NCBI GenBank assembly: GCA_017307505.1
Contig: JAFKEE010000017.1
Coordinates: 411,675-475,674, forward strand
Origin: Acidobacteriota bacterium
GTDB lineage: Bacteria; Acidobacteriota; Terriglobia; Bryobacterales; Bryobacteraceae
Length of the DNA: 64,000 bases
Direction: 5' to 3'
Shown here: positions 8,587-17,928 of the stretch, one piece after another
How positions within the stretch are numbered: the stretch's first letter is position 1
Layout: each line of letters begins with the position of its first letter
Notes under the pieces: generated by a model
Databases searched by the model: none
Told to the model about the DNA's origin: nothing
Seen by the model: the letters and a program-made list of their open reading frames with translations, nothing else
Position numbers and translations under genes: made by a program

Positions 8587-9009
8587 CTGGAATGTTCTCC
8601 GAGTGTAGGGTAGCGCGGATCTTTGGGGGAGTATACGCGTCGAGGATGGGACTGGCGGAGACGTGGGCGTCGCTCGCCGTTTACGGTGCGGGCGTTGGGG
8701 GAAGGGCTTGGGCCAGGTTGGTGACGTGGAGGGCCAGGGGGGCTGGCTTGAGGTGAAACCCGATTGGAGGCGCGCTCCGTTGAAGACGCAACGGGGATGG
8801 AGGCCCGCTTACTGACGTGCGCGGTTCGCAGTTGGGGTTGGGGACCCCTCCCTGACGGTCGGGGTTCGTAGCGGCTTCCTCCGCTTCTGCGGCCCGGCGG
8901 GCCATGGGGACTCCCTTGACAGTCAGGCCTGTGGGGCAACGATGCGGCCCCGCCGTGCCCTATGGTCGGGTGCTGGAGTAAGCCGGTGGCGTTCAGGGGC
9001 AAAAGGCCG
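8587..9009. repeat. Gene-free stretch with degenerate REP-like motifs
   Basis: No gene is seen. Two related motifs occur, GCGGTTCGCAG (8821-8831) and GGGGTTCGTAGCGG (8861-8874). The second follows CCCTCCCTGACGGTC, and a third related block, CTCCCTTGACAGTCAGG, comes soon after (about 8911-8927). A further copy of the GCGGTTCGCAGCGG core lies near 63877-63890. The pattern suggests a worn, dispersed repeat family. The first bases also carry the promoter of the aldo/keto-reductase-like gene, which I could not define. Confidence 0.4.
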
Positions 9010-9549
9010 CTACTGCTTTTCCATCTCGCCGAGTTTGCGTACGCGGCGGCGGAACTCTTCGCTGGTGCTGAACTTCGCATTGAGATAGGCGCTGAGCACC
9101 TCCTCGGCGACCTTGGGTCCGATGATCCAGGCGCCCATGCAGAGGAGGTTCACGTCGTCGTGCTCGACGCATTGATGAGCAGAGTAGGTGTCGTGGCAGA
9201 GGGCGGCCCGGATGCCTCGCACCTTGTTGCCGGCGATGCAGGCTCCGACGCCCGTGCCGCAGACGAGGATGCCGCGCTGGGCCCGTCCGGCGAGGACTTC
9301 GTCGCAGACCTTCTTTGCGATGTCGGGGAAGTCGACGGGATCCTCGCTGAAAGTGCCGCAGTCCTTCACCGTGTGTCCCCAGGACTTGAGGAGGGCGATC
9401 ACCGGCCCTTTCAATGGGAAGCCGGCGTGGTCGCAGCCGATGGCCAGGGGCATCTTTGTTTCCGCGGGCCGCTGCTGGGCGGCGGCAGCCAGGGGAGCGG
9501 CGGCGGCTCCTCCCAGGAACTTGCGGCGGCGCATTGCTTCATCGGGCAT
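9010..9549 (-). CDS. RpiB/LacAB-family sugar-phosphate isomerase with Tat signal
   Basis: The core (about residues 33-175) is a typical RpiB: IGCDHAGF, GILVCGTGVGACIAGNK with the catalytic Cys, IRAALCHDTYSA and VNLLCMG. Members interconvert ribose/ribulose 5-phosphate or allose/galactose 6-phosphates. Unusually, residues 6-24 are a twin-arginine signal (RRRKFLGG followed by an Ala-rich stretch and AQQ), so the enzyme should be exported. The start at 9549 has a good GGAGGA 7 nt upstream. The usual HN before the last motif reads EHDD, so substrate choice is uncertain. The GH35-like gene lies upstream on the same strand, which suggests a role in sugar breakdown. Confidence 0.88.
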   Translation of the reverse strand: MPDEAMRRRKFLGGAAAAPLAAAAQQRPAETKMPLAIGCDHAGFPLKGPVIALLKSWGHTVKDCGTFSEDPVDFPDIAKKVCDEVLAGRAQRGILVCGTGVGACIAGNKVRGIRAALCHDTYSAHQCVEHDDVNLLCMGAWIIGPKVAEEVLSAYLNAKFSTSEEFRRRVRKLGEMEKQ

Positions 9550-9600
9550 CGGCTGGTCCTCCTCCGCGCGGTTGGTCCGCGCGATGTGAGACTTCGAATC

Positions 9601-9628
9601 GCCCGCCGGCGGGTAGAGGACGGCGGGC
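9601..9628 (-). terminator. Intercistronic hairpin after the GH35-like gene
   Basis: GCCCGCCG (9601-9608) pairs perfectly with CGGCGGGC (9621-9628). A second hairpin, CGCGCGG-TTGGT-CCGCGCG (9565-9583), follows in the rpiB leader. There is no T-run on the minus strand, so these may be partial attenuators or mRNA-stabilising hairpins rather than terminators. Confidence 0.3.
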
Positions 9629-9672
9629 CTGATGACAGCATACCCGCGTAAGGGCCAACTGCGAAGGCCTGA

Positions 9673-11364
9673 TTAGTCGAAGCGGAGCAGGCGCACCTTC
9701 AACATGCCGATCTTCGGACCGGGCAGTGCGGGGTTGTAGATCTCGTCGCCGTTGATACGGCGGCCCGGTACCCACTTACCCTTCTCGTAGCGGCCTTCGT
9801 CCTTGGCGGACATGCCGACCCGGGCGGGTCCGGGCGAATCGACCGTAAAACTGGGATCGCCGTTGGCTCCGATAAAGAGGAACTCGTCGGGGGCGGTGTT
9901 GACGACGATGGCGAAGGGCCGGGTGTCGTTCGACATGGCTCGTGAAGAAGAAGAGACTGCCCCGGGCAGCTCGCCCGCGGGCGTTCCGGCACCGGCTGCC
10001 GCGCGCCCTCCGCCCCGCAGCGTGATTTTGTAGCCGCCGAGGGAAACCGGCTCCGGCTTTTCCCCCTCGGACACCAGGATGGCCTTCACTTTGCCCGCGG
10101 CCTGCCAGGCGGCGAGTTGGGGCAGCATTTCGGAGAGCAGCTTGTAGGCCTGCGCGGCCTGCCCTTCGGGCTTCAGATCTTCGACACCGAACGGCGCCCA
10201 CCCCCAGGCAGCATGGTGGCCCAGCGCCCAGAAGAGGTTGCCCACCTGATCGCGGGCTTCCGGAATGAAGAGCGGGTTGCCGGATCTGGCGTAGAGTTCG
10301 CAGGTGCCTTTGAAGTCGGGCACGTAAATGTCGGGCGCGAGGAGGTCGAGCGATGGGGCGGCGGCCCGATAGACGTCCATGACGCGGGCTACGGGTCCGC
10401 CGCTCGGGTATTTGCCGGGAAGATCCTGATTGGGTTGCGGGCCCAGCCAGGCGTTGGCATACATGGGAAGGTTCAACTCCGCCTTGCCGGCTTTGGCGAC
10501 TTCGCCGATGTAGCGGCCGACGTGATAGGCCATGAAGATTTCGTCCGCCCATTCGTCGGTACCGAAGACCTCGGCCCACGTACCGCTTGTCCTGTAGCCG
10601 TTGCGCTTCCAGACGTCCTGCATTTCGGGCAGCAGGGTTGCCTTGTTCTTTGTGAAGTAGCTCATCAGGGCCGCAGGCACAGGCTGAGCCCAGGCGGCTT
10701 CGGCGAGGGGTGAGCGGTCGCGGCTGTCACCGAGGGAGCCGGCTTCATTTTCGACCTGCATCATGATGACGGTGTGCTGCGGGTCGACCTCGCGAATATG
10801 ACGCATCAGGGCGCGGAAGGCTTTAGCGTCCGCCTTGAGGGTCTCTTCTCCCAGCGGGCTGAGCGGCCCTGTGCCCTTCTGCTCCATGTCAGAAGCGAGG
10901 AACGAGGCCAGGCCGGAGTTCGGGCGGATGTTCAGCACCATCTGGGGGAATCGCTTGCGATCGGCCTTGACCCAGTGCGGCACATAGCTGGAGCCCGCAT
11001 TCTTCCAGGTGGCGAACCAGATGAGGACCAACCGCATGTTGCGCTGGCGGGCCTCTTTGATCTGGGCATCGACGAGGGCGAAGTCGAACTGCCCCTCAAC
11101 GGGCTCGACCAGTTCCCAACTCGCAGTGCCGATCACTGTGTTGAGGTGCATGGCGGCCAGTTTGTCCCAGATGGGCTTCATGTACTCAGCGCTGGACGCG
11201 CTGGAGTTGTGGAGTTCGCCCGCGAGCATGATGTAGGGCTTGTTGTCGACGAAAAACTGGCGGACGGCTCCGTTCTGGCGGATCTGCGGCAGCGGCGCCG
11301 TCTGCGCTGCGCAGTTCGCCGCCGTGAGGAGGAGCAGAGGGAGGAAGATGCTGGAGTACTTCAT
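9673..11364 (-). CDS. Secreted GH35-like beta-galactosidase (DUF5597-type glycosidase)
   Basis: The 563-residue protein begins with a Sec signal (MKYSSIFLPLLLLTAANCAA). A TIM-barrel glycosidase follows: FFVDNKPYIMLAGELHNSS, LNTVIGTASWELVEPVEGQFDF, then MQVENEAG with the acid/base Asn-Glu and FIPEAR with the likely nucleophile Glu. This is the pattern of GH35 and related clan A enzymes with a C-terminal DUF5597-like domain. It should release galactose or a related sugar from plant or microbial polysaccharide outside the cytoplasm. I chose ATG 11364 because the signal peptide starts there, though no clear Shine-Dalgarno sequence precedes it. It lies 67 nt after the TetR gene and is probably co-transcribed. 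Confidence 0.85.
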   Translation of the reverse strand: MKYSSIFLPLLLLTAANCAAQTAPLPQIRQNGAVRQFFVDNKPYIMLAGELHNSSASSAEYMKPIWDKLAAMHLNTVIGTASWELVEPVEGQFDFALVDAQIKEARQRNMRLVLIWFATWKNAGSSYVPHWVKADRKRFPQMVLNIRPNSGLASFLASDMEQKGTGPLSPLGEETLKADAKAFRALMRHIREVDPQHTVIMMQVENEAGSLGDSRDRSPLAEAAWAQPVPAALMSYFTKNKATLLPEMQDVWKRNGYRTSGTWAEVFGTDEWADEIFMAYHVGRYIGEVAKAGKAELNLPMYANAWLGPQPNQDLPGKYPSGGPVARVMDVYRAAAPSLDLLAPDIYVPDFKGTCELYARSGNPLFIPEARDQVGNLFWALGHHAAWGWAPFGVEDLKPEGQAAQAYKLLSEMLPQLAAWQAAGKVKAILVSEGEKPEPVSLGGYKITLRGGGRAAAGAGTPAGELPGAVSSSSRAMSNDTRPFAIVVNTAPDEFLFIGANGDPSFTVDSPGPARVGMSAKDEGRYEKGKWVPGRRINGDEIYNPALPGPKIGMLKVRLLRFD

Positions 11365-11431
11365 GGGAGTGAGGGACGAACGGGGCATGAGCGGCCGGCA
11401 TCGTGTTGGAGAGCGGCCTGCATCCTGAGTT

Positions 11432-12121
11432 TCATTTCCTGGGGCGTGGGGCTGCGGTGGAGGCCGGACTGCGCCGGGTTCCGGGGATTTGGTCCGCACA
11501 GAGCAGATGGCCGAGCTTGGCCAAGACGTCATCGACGGTTCGCGAGATATCGCTCCGGCCGTGCTCGAACCACCAGCGAACAGCGACACCGGCCACCTGC
11601 AAGGTGAGGCCGGCGAGGAGATGCGCAGCCAGCTCGTCTTCGCCGCACATGCGGCAGCGGCGGCTGAAAGCATCGGCTACCTGATTTTGTACTTCAGGCA
11701 ACCGCGACATCTCGGCGGCCTGGGCTCCGGGATGCTCCGCCAGGATCGCCATGATCTTGGGCGTGCGAGGATGCGCCGCGGACACCTGGACCACCTGCAG
11801 GACGGTAGACCGCAGGATTTCACGGAGCGTATGGTCCGGAGGGCAGGAATCGATGGCCGACGTGAGGATGGTGCCGTAGCTCAGCATGGCATGGGCCATC
11901 AGGTCGTTCTTTGAGGCGAAGTAGCGAAAGAAGGAGCGGCGGGAGACGCCGGCCGCCCTGGCAATGTCGTCGACCGTGGTCTCGTCGAAGCCTTTTTCCG
12001 CAAACAGGTCGATGGCGGCATCCCAGATCGCATCGCGCACGAACTGCTGCTTGCGGGCCTGCAAAGTGAGAAGAGCGTCGGACGCCTGCGTGGACACCTC
12101 TTGCGAATTCCGGGAGTTCAT
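11432..12121 (-). CDS. TetR/AcrR-family transcriptional regulator
   Basis: The N-terminal helix-turn-helix is plain at about residues 30-75 (AIDLFAEKGFDETTVDDIARAAGVSRRSFFRYFASKNDL). The C-terminal ligand domain has the size usual for the MftR/AcrR-like group, and the total is 229 residues. It precedes the GH35-like gene by 67 nt on the same strand, so it may repress its own operon in response to a sugar or aglycone; that is inference. The last 20 residues are low-complexity and rich in Pro, Ala and Arg. Confidence 0.9.
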   Translation of the reverse strand: MNSRNSQEVSTQASDALLTLQARKQQFVRDAIWDAAIDLFAEKGFDETTVDDIARAAGVSRRSFFRYFASKNDLMAHAMLSYGTILTSAIDSCPPDHTLREILRSTVLQVVQVSAAHPRTPKIMAILAEHPGAQAAEMSRLPEVQNQVADAFSRRCRMCGEDELAAHLLAGLTLQVAGVAVRWWFEHGRSDISRTVDDVLAKLGHLLCADQIPGTRRSPASTAAPRPRK

Positions 12122-12293
12122 GGAGCTACTGCGAAGCTATCACGACTTGCCCTCTGTGGCAAGACGGGCATGCTATGCAGTTCCTGGCATTTAGTGCCGA
12201 ATACGGATTTGACTGGGTCTCGCGGAGAGAATCGCCTGTTACCGGGCGTGCTTCAGGGCTCGAATGAACCGAGGGGGTAACCGTCGCGCGCTG

Positions 12294-14243
12294 CTACCTG
12301 GCCGGATACCAGCCGCGATCCCAGGGGAACGCGAACGTGGGCCGGTTGGCATAGCGCGTCATCTGGAATTCGAGGCGGGCTCCGGAGCCGGGCTCGAGAC
12401 GCACGGTGACCACCGGACCTTGAAACGCCGTCTTCCTGCCTGCCACGGTGACGGCCTCAAAGCGGTGCTCGCCATAACCGCCGGCCTGCACGACGACTTC
12501 GCGCGGTTCGATGGGATTTGTGTTGACCAGGGTGACCGTGGCTGAATCAGCGCCGAGCTTCTCAACCAGTGCGCCCACGTCTTCCGGTAGTCCGGCGCGG
12601 CGCCGCACCGGATCGAAGTAGCGGAAGCGGCTGTGGAGCACCCAGATGCGGCCGCTGGAGAAGTAACCGCCCAGGGTGAGGTTGGTCAGGGCATTGGTGG
12701 TCGCCGGATTGAAGTCGAGCAGGTAATCGGCCAGGCGGGCATCGGCGGTGGTGCGGTCATTGTGGATCATGTCGACGCGCTGACGGACCCGGGCCAGATC
12801 GCTCTGCAGGGCCTTCTCCGGGAAGTCGGGGATCTTTCCTTCCAGGAAGCCGAGCCAGGCGGAGGTGCGGTCCGACTCGCCATAGCCGCCTCGGCCGGCG
12901 CGCACCTCAAACGAGGAGGCGATCGGGATTCGCTCCAGATCCTTGCGGTTCATCGACCAGAAGTAGATTTCGGCCAGGCGGTCCGTATAGAGCTTGTTGG
13001 TGTAGTGATACCACTGCGGCGGCCCGTCGTATTTGTAGCCGCGCGGATCGCCATACATCTGCGGCAGCAGCGTTTCGCCCTTCTCGACCCGCTGCTGCGC
13101 GTAGAGGTTGTCCATCTGCCGGCGCAGCGTGTCGACGAAGCTCTGGTCTCCGCTGAGCAGGAGTGCCGTGCCGAAGCCGGGCCATGAACCATCGGTGAAG
13201 TAGTTGCGGTGCGCGATCTGCTCCAGTTCGCCGTCGAAGATGGTGAAGTTCCACCCGTAAGTCCCCTTCCACCACTGGCCTTTGTACTCTCCGCCGAGTT
13301 TACCGTCGAGCCCGATGTTACTGGGAATATTGCCGCCTGCTTCGATGGCGCGCTGCTTCCAGGCGCCGACGTAGTCGAGCACCCACTGGCGGTACTTTTC
13401 GTCGCCGGTGAGGGCATAGGCATTCAGGCCCAGAATGGTGGAGGCGAGATTGAGGGAATTGTCGCCGGCGCTATCGAGGTACTCGGCGCAGTGCGCCAGC
13501 ATCTTCTGGTAGTGCGACTCGAGGTCGAGCATCCGGGCGCGGCCTGCCGGGTTGTGCAGGAGATGGAACGTGCCGGGGACGGGGTCGCCGACCCAGTCGT
13601 ATGTAGTGGCTTTGCGCAGCATGGGTCCCTTGCTGCCCGTCCAGATGCTCTTGAGGATCTTCTTCTCTTTGTCGTAGTTGGGCGCCTCGGGATCCTCGCC
13701 GTCGTACATGGCGGCGAAGCGCTTGATGCGTTCCCGGTAGAGAGCATTGTTGGGGTCGGAGAGGCCCAGCAGCAGAAAGGCGCGCATCCCTTCTCCGGTG
13801 TGAAACCAGTCTGACTGGGTGATGAACTCCTTTGAGTAAGCCCCGTTCGCGGCCAGGGGAGTGAGCTTGGTTCGCAGCTCGTTGTACTGCCGCCAATGCC
13901 CCTCCTGGCCTTTCTTGTAGAGCTCGAGGACCGCGTCGGAACCGCCCAGCGCGTGCAGCAGAGTCCAGTTCCAGTAGGTCTCGATGGCGTCATCCGGCCC
14001 GTCGAGGGTGCCCCAGCGCGGCGTGTGGAGCAGGTAGCCGCGGTCGTCGATGAACCTGGCGGCGAACTCCTGGACGGCCATCGAATTGTACTTAAGAAGG
14101 TCTCGTTCCAATAGAGCCCAGGCTGGCGGAACCATGGGTGTGTCGATGTGCAGGGTCAACTCGGCGCGAGGCTGTTGCCCTTGTAGGAGAGTCGCCGTGA
14201 GCAGGAGAAACAGCAGTTTGGAGCGCATCGGGATGGACCTCAC
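12294..14243 (-). CDS. Secreted protein, probable alpha/alpha-toroid (six-hairpin) fold
   Basis: The 649-residue product has an N-terminal signal (ATG 14228, SKLLFLLLTATLLQGQ, is an alternative start). It has many aromatic-rich helical segments spaced like an (alpha/alpha)6 barrel: ETYWNWTLLHALGG, LLGLSDPNNALYRERIKRFAAMYDG, GWNFTIFDGELEQIAHRNYF, PPQWYHYTNKLYTDRLAEIYFW. The last 100 residues form a beta domain. Such barrels serve polysaccharide lyases, unsaturated glucuronyl hydrolases and linalool dehydratase-like enzymes; I cannot pick one. The stop of the sensor kinase lies 43 nt upstream on the same strand, so the two are likely co-transcribed. Confidence 0.75.
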   Translation of the reverse strand: MRSIPMRSKLLFLLLTATLLQGQQPRAELTLHIDTPMVPPAWALLERDLLKYNSMAVQEFAARFIDDRGYLLHTPRWGTLDGPDDAIETYWNWTLLHALGGSDAVLELYKKGQEGHWRQYNELRTKLTPLAANGAYSKEFITQSDWFHTGEGMRAFLLLGLSDPNNALYRERIKRFAAMYDGEDPEAPNYDKEKKILKSIWTGSKGPMLRKATTYDWVGDPVPGTFHLLHNPAGRARMLDLESHYQKMLAHCAEYLDSAGDNSLNLASTILGLNAYALTGDEKYRQWVLDYVGAWKQRAIEAGGNIPSNIGLDGKLGGEYKGQWWKGTYGWNFTIFDGELEQIAHRNYFTDGSWPGFGTALLLSGDQSFVDTLRRQMDNLYAQQRVEKGETLLPQMYGDPRGYKYDGPPQWYHYTNKLYTDRLAEIYFWSMNRKDLERIPIASSFEVRAGRGGYGESDRTSAWLGFLEGKIPDFPEKALQSDLARVRQRVDMIHNDRTTADARLADYLLDFNPATTNALTNLTLGGYFSSGRIWVLHSRFRYFDPVRRRAGLPEDVGALVEKLGADSATVTLVNTNPIEPREVVVQAGGYGEHRFEAVTVAGRKTAFQGPVVTVRLEPGSGARLEFQMTRYANRPTFAFPWDRGWYPAR

Positions 14244-14286
14244 GATATCAGCTCCCGGGCGTAATTGCGACGGGATCGGGTGACGG

Positions 14287-17200
14287 TCAGGATCCGGCGA
14301 CAGTGTTTTTCGGACCTTCAGGAGACAGGACCGCCCTGACCATTTTCAGGAGTGTTTCCGGCGTGTATGGTTTGGGCAGGAAATGCGCGCCGGAAGCGAT
14401 GAGTTCGTCTTTGCAGATCAATTCTCCTACGTAGCCGGAAACGTACATCACCTTCAGTTCCGGACTGGCCAACTGGAGCTGGTGCACGAGTTCGGAACCG
14501 CTCATGCCCGGCATCATCAGATCGCTGATGACGAGTTCAATCCGCCCCGGGAAGCGATCCCATAGGGCGAGCGCCTCACCGCCGTTTGCCGCTTCCAGGA
14601 CGTGGTAGCCGTAGTGCTTGAGGATCCCGACGGCAATGCCGCGGACGCTTTCCTCATCCTCCACCACCAGGACGGTCTCGTGACCAGATAGTTCCAAGGT
14701 GGAACTCGACTCCTGGCCTTCTGTGCCGATCGAATCCTGAATCGATGGCAGAAAGACATGGAAGGAGGTGCCTACCCCTGGCTCACTTTCCACTTCGATA
14801 AATCCGTTGCTCCGTTCGACGATTCTGTACACGGTGGCGAGCCCAAGCCCGGTGCCATGGGCGCGATCCTTCGTCGTAAAGAACGGTTCAAAGATGTGTT
14901 GCCGCACCTCCGGCGTCATACCCGAGCCGTTGTCCACCACGGACAACCGCACATAGGGACCTGCGACTCCGGGCCGGGCATCGTTTTCCGGGAGCACCAC
15001 CTGGGCTGTCTGAATCGTGACATGACCGCAACCGTCGACGGCATCGCGCGCGTTGATCGTGAGGTTCATGAGAATCTGCTCCAGGTGGCTCGTGTCGGCC
15101 ATCACGTAGCCCACCTGCGGATCCAGTTGTAACTGCAGCATCACGTTCTCGCCCATGAGGCGACCGATCATCTTCTCAAGCCCGATAATCACGCTATTGG
15201 GGTCGAGGGCTTCGCGATGCTCAATCTCCTTGCGGCTGAGGGCCAGCAACTGGCGGGTGAGTGCCGCGGCGCGCTGGCCCGCCTCGTTAATCTGTCCAAG
15301 CGATTCGGACAGTACGCCGCCAGGCTCCACCTGCTGCTGCAGGAGGCTGGCATAGCCGTTGATCACCGTCAGATGGTTGTTGAAGTCGTGCGCCACACTG
15401 CCGGCCAGCCGGCCGACGGACTCCAGCTTCTGTGACTGCAGCACCTGCTGCTCGAGAGACTTGCGATGAGTGAGATCGATGCGGGAGCCGACGATCCGCC
15501 GGGGCTGTCCAGCCTTGTCCCACTCCACGACCTTGGCTGAACTGAGAACCCAGATATAGTGACCGTCCTTATGGAGAGACCGGAACTCAACCGCCGCGCT
15601 GTCCAGTTTTCCGGCCCTCATGGACTCCTGTGCGTGTACGACTCTGGCTGTGTCCTCGGGATGAATCCTCTCGCGGGAAGCAGTGAAATCGGAGGGAAGT
15701 TCGCCTGGCTGGTAGCCGAGCATGGTGCAGAACCTCGGACTCAGATAAAGGTGGCCGTGTTCGATGTCCCAGTCCCAGTACCCCTCATTGGCGGCATCCA
15801 AGGCGAACTCAAGCCGTTCCTGAGCCCGGAACCGTTCTCGCTCAGCGGTCTCCCTATCCCGTTCCAGATCGATGCGAGCCAGCGCGAACGACAGACTCTC
15901 GCCCACCTCCTCGGCCAACTCGATCTCCTCAGCACAAAAGAAGCCGGGCTCCGATGAGTAAAGGCCGAAGACATAGTCCGTAGCGCCGCGCCGTGAGACG
16001 GGCAGACAGATACTCGAACGCAGGTTGTGCTTCGCGGCTGCTTCCTGCCACGGGCCCATACTTGCTTCCGCCGCTATGTCGACGGACACGATGGCGCGGC
16101 GCTCCCTCAGGCAGGTCCCCGTTGGCCCGTCTGCATAAGCGCCCTCGCCCGCATCGATTCTGACTTCGGACAGATAGCCCGCCTCGGGCCCTGCCGTGGC
16201 GAGGGGCAGCACCTGCGATGTGACCGGATCCACATGACCTACCCAGCTCACTGGAAAACCACCGGTCTCAACGGCGATGCGGCACACTTCCGAGAAGAGC
16301 GATTCTTCAGCGCCGGCGCGGGCGGCCGCCGCATGACAACGGCTCAGAACGGCGTACACATGGTTGAGTCTCTGGATCTGGCGCTCAGCCTGCTTCCGCT
16401 CGGAGATATCCCTCAAAATGCTCTGATACAAACGGTGCTGGTCTATGACGATCTCCGACGAACTGACTTCCGTGGGGAAGCAATACCCGTCCTTGCGGCG
16501 GTTTGCCGTTTCGAACACGCTGCTCTTCTTTTCCTCAACCATCTTCATGATGCGATCGAATTCGTCCTGCTGCTCTTCGGGCTTCAGCTGCCGGATGCGC
16601 ATTGTCAGCATCTCTTCCCGGGTGTAGCCGAACATCTCGACGGCCCGGTCGTTGACTTCGACGATCCTGCCGTCGTGTTCAAAGACCAGAATGGCGTCGT
16701 TGGCGTGCCGAGTCAGTGAGTTGTATAGACTGAGCAGCCGGTTGCGTTCCACCTCACCTCTGTATTTCTCCGCATCAAAACGCTCGTGCTGGCGGCGCAG
16801 CAGCAGCCACACGAGGGCCCCGCCCAGCAGCATCAGCGTGGCCAGTTGAAGAGAAAAGCGAATAGTGGATTGACGGTCAGGGGCCAAGGCCTCGCGCCGG
16901 TCCATCTTCGCGACGACGTGCCAGTCCGAGTGGGGCACAGGACGGGAGGCCGCCACAACAGGCTCGCCCCGGTAGTCGATCCCGTCGAGGGGCCCAGTCG
17001 CTCCCAATATTGCCCGGACGCAGGTCAACGTTGTTCCAGAGACCGGCTGCCGGATGCTCAGTGCGGGATCGGGGCGAAGGCGGGTCCTGTTCAGAAAGAG
17101 CACCTCATCGCCCTCACGGCGGATCAGCAGCAGCTCTCCGGTCTCTCCGGCGCCCAACCAGTCTCTCAGCGTAGGAAAAAGGTACTGCTCCGGATCGATG

Positions 17201-17760
17201 CCCAACAAAAGATAACCAAGGTGCTCTCCCTGCACCGACCTGAGAGCGATACTGACGCTCAGCAGAGGCGCAGTCCTGGAAGCAGGCGTGGCTGGGTCGC
17301 GGAAGGCGAGGGTCGCCGCATTCGTCGTCCCGGCAATCCATAGTTGCATTTGTCGGGCATCTTCAAGAGTGTCCCCAACCAGAAGCAGGGCCTCGCCCCG
17401 AGGGCCGGCAACACTCACGTTGGCATAGTGATACCGTGCACGCATCAACTCGAGCCACTCGCGCGCCTCCTGAAAATCCTTGGCGCTGGCCTTGCCACGC
17501 AGGATGCTCAGCACAACGGGAGAATGCCGGATGCTCGCGGCCAGCACTTCCACGTCGGCGAGTCGCTCATCACGCCATGCGGCCACCTCCGCCGCTTTCA
17601 TACTGGCGATGGTATCCACCCTCAGATGCACTTCGGCTTCAAACTCACGGTGCCTTCGCAGCAGGTACAACATGCCCGCTACGGCGATACCTGTCATGAG
17701 CACTACCAACAGTGGCACGGGAGATTTCCGCAGTGCCGACTCCGAGCCTGCGCCCTGCAT
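14287..17760 (-). CDS. Hybrid sensor histidine kinase with PAS-GAF-PAS input and C-terminal receiver
   Basis: The order of parts is: membrane helix (about 15-34), extracytoplasmic sensor (about 40-290, Cache/CHASE-like), second helix (QLATLMLLGGALVWLLL), PAS (HANDAILVFEHDGRIVEVN), GAF (about 470-620), PAS with PAC (ANEGYWDWDIEHGHLYLS), HisKA with AHDFNN (phospho-acceptor His791), HATPase (N box NLTINARDAV, G boxes DNGSGM and GTGLGLATV) and a receiver domain with VISDLMMPG (Asp1080). It should sense an extracellular cue and pass phosphate internally, or on to an unseen phosphotransfer protein or regulator. Its 1,157 residues are usual for this class. The secreted toroid-like gene follows on the same strand. 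Confidence 0.93.
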   Translation of the reverse strand: MQGAGSESALRKSPVPLLVVLMTGIAVAGMLYLLRRHREFEAEVHLRVDTIASMKAAEVAAWRDERLADVEVLAASIRHSPVVLSILRGKASAKDFQEAREWLELMRARYHYANVSVAGPRGEALLLVGDTLEDARQMQLWIAGTTNAATLAFRDPATPASRTAPLLSVSIALRSVQGEHLGYLLLGIDPEQYLFPTLRDWLGAGETGELLLIRREGDEVLFLNRTRLRPDPALSIRQPVSGTTLTCVRAILGATGPLDGIDYRGEPVVAASRPVPHSDWHVVAKMDRREALAPDRQSTIRFSLQLATLMLLGGALVWLLLRRQHERFDAEKYRGEVERNRLLSLYNSLTRHANDAILVFEHDGRIVEVNDRAVEMFGYTREEMLTMRIRQLKPEEQQDEFDRIMKMVEEKKSSVFETANRRKDGYCFPTEVSSSEIVIDQHRLYQSILRDISERKQAERQIQRLNHVYAVLSRCHAAAARAGAEESLFSEVCRIAVETGGFPVSWVGHVDPVTSQVLPLATAGPEAGYLSEVRIDAGEGAYADGPTGTCLRERRAIVSVDIAAEASMGPWQEAAAKHNLRSSICLPVSRRGATDYVFGLYSSEPGFFCAEEIELAEEVGESLSFALARIDLERDRETAERERFRAQERLEFALDAANEGYWDWDIEHGHLYLSPRFCTMLGYQPGELPSDFTASRERIHPEDTARVVHAQESMRAGKLDSAAVEFRSLHKDGHYIWVLSSAKVVEWDKAGQPRRIVGSRIDLTHRKSLEQQVLQSQKLESVGRLAGSVAHDFNNHLTVINGYASLLQQQVEPGGVLSESLGQINEAGQRAAALTRQLLALSRKEIEHREALDPNSVIIGLEKMIGRLMGENVMLQLQLDPQVGYVMADTSHLEQILMNLTINARDAVDGCGHVTIQTAQVVLPENDARPGVAGPYVRLSVVDNGSGMTPEVRQHIFEPFFTTKDRAHGTGLGLATVYRIVERSNGFIEVESEPGVGTSFHVFLPSIQDSIGTEGQESSSTLELSGHETVLVVEDEESVRGIAVGILKHYGYHVLEAANGGEALALWDRFPGRIELVISDLMMPGMSGSELVHQLQLASPELKVMYVSGYVGELICKDELIASGAHFLPKPYTPETLLKMVRAVLSPEGPKNTVAGS

Positions 17761-17928
17761 GTCGACCTCAGTCTATGCCTGTTGATTTCGGATTGAAAGG
17801 TTTTCAATTACCCACCATCGAGATTTGAAGTGGAACCCGGCTCGCCGCTACCACGAGAGCCTCGGCCGCCCGCAACTCGCGACGCCCCCGCGCGCCAGGT
17901 TGATGCCCGGGGCCAGCCGTGCTTTCCT

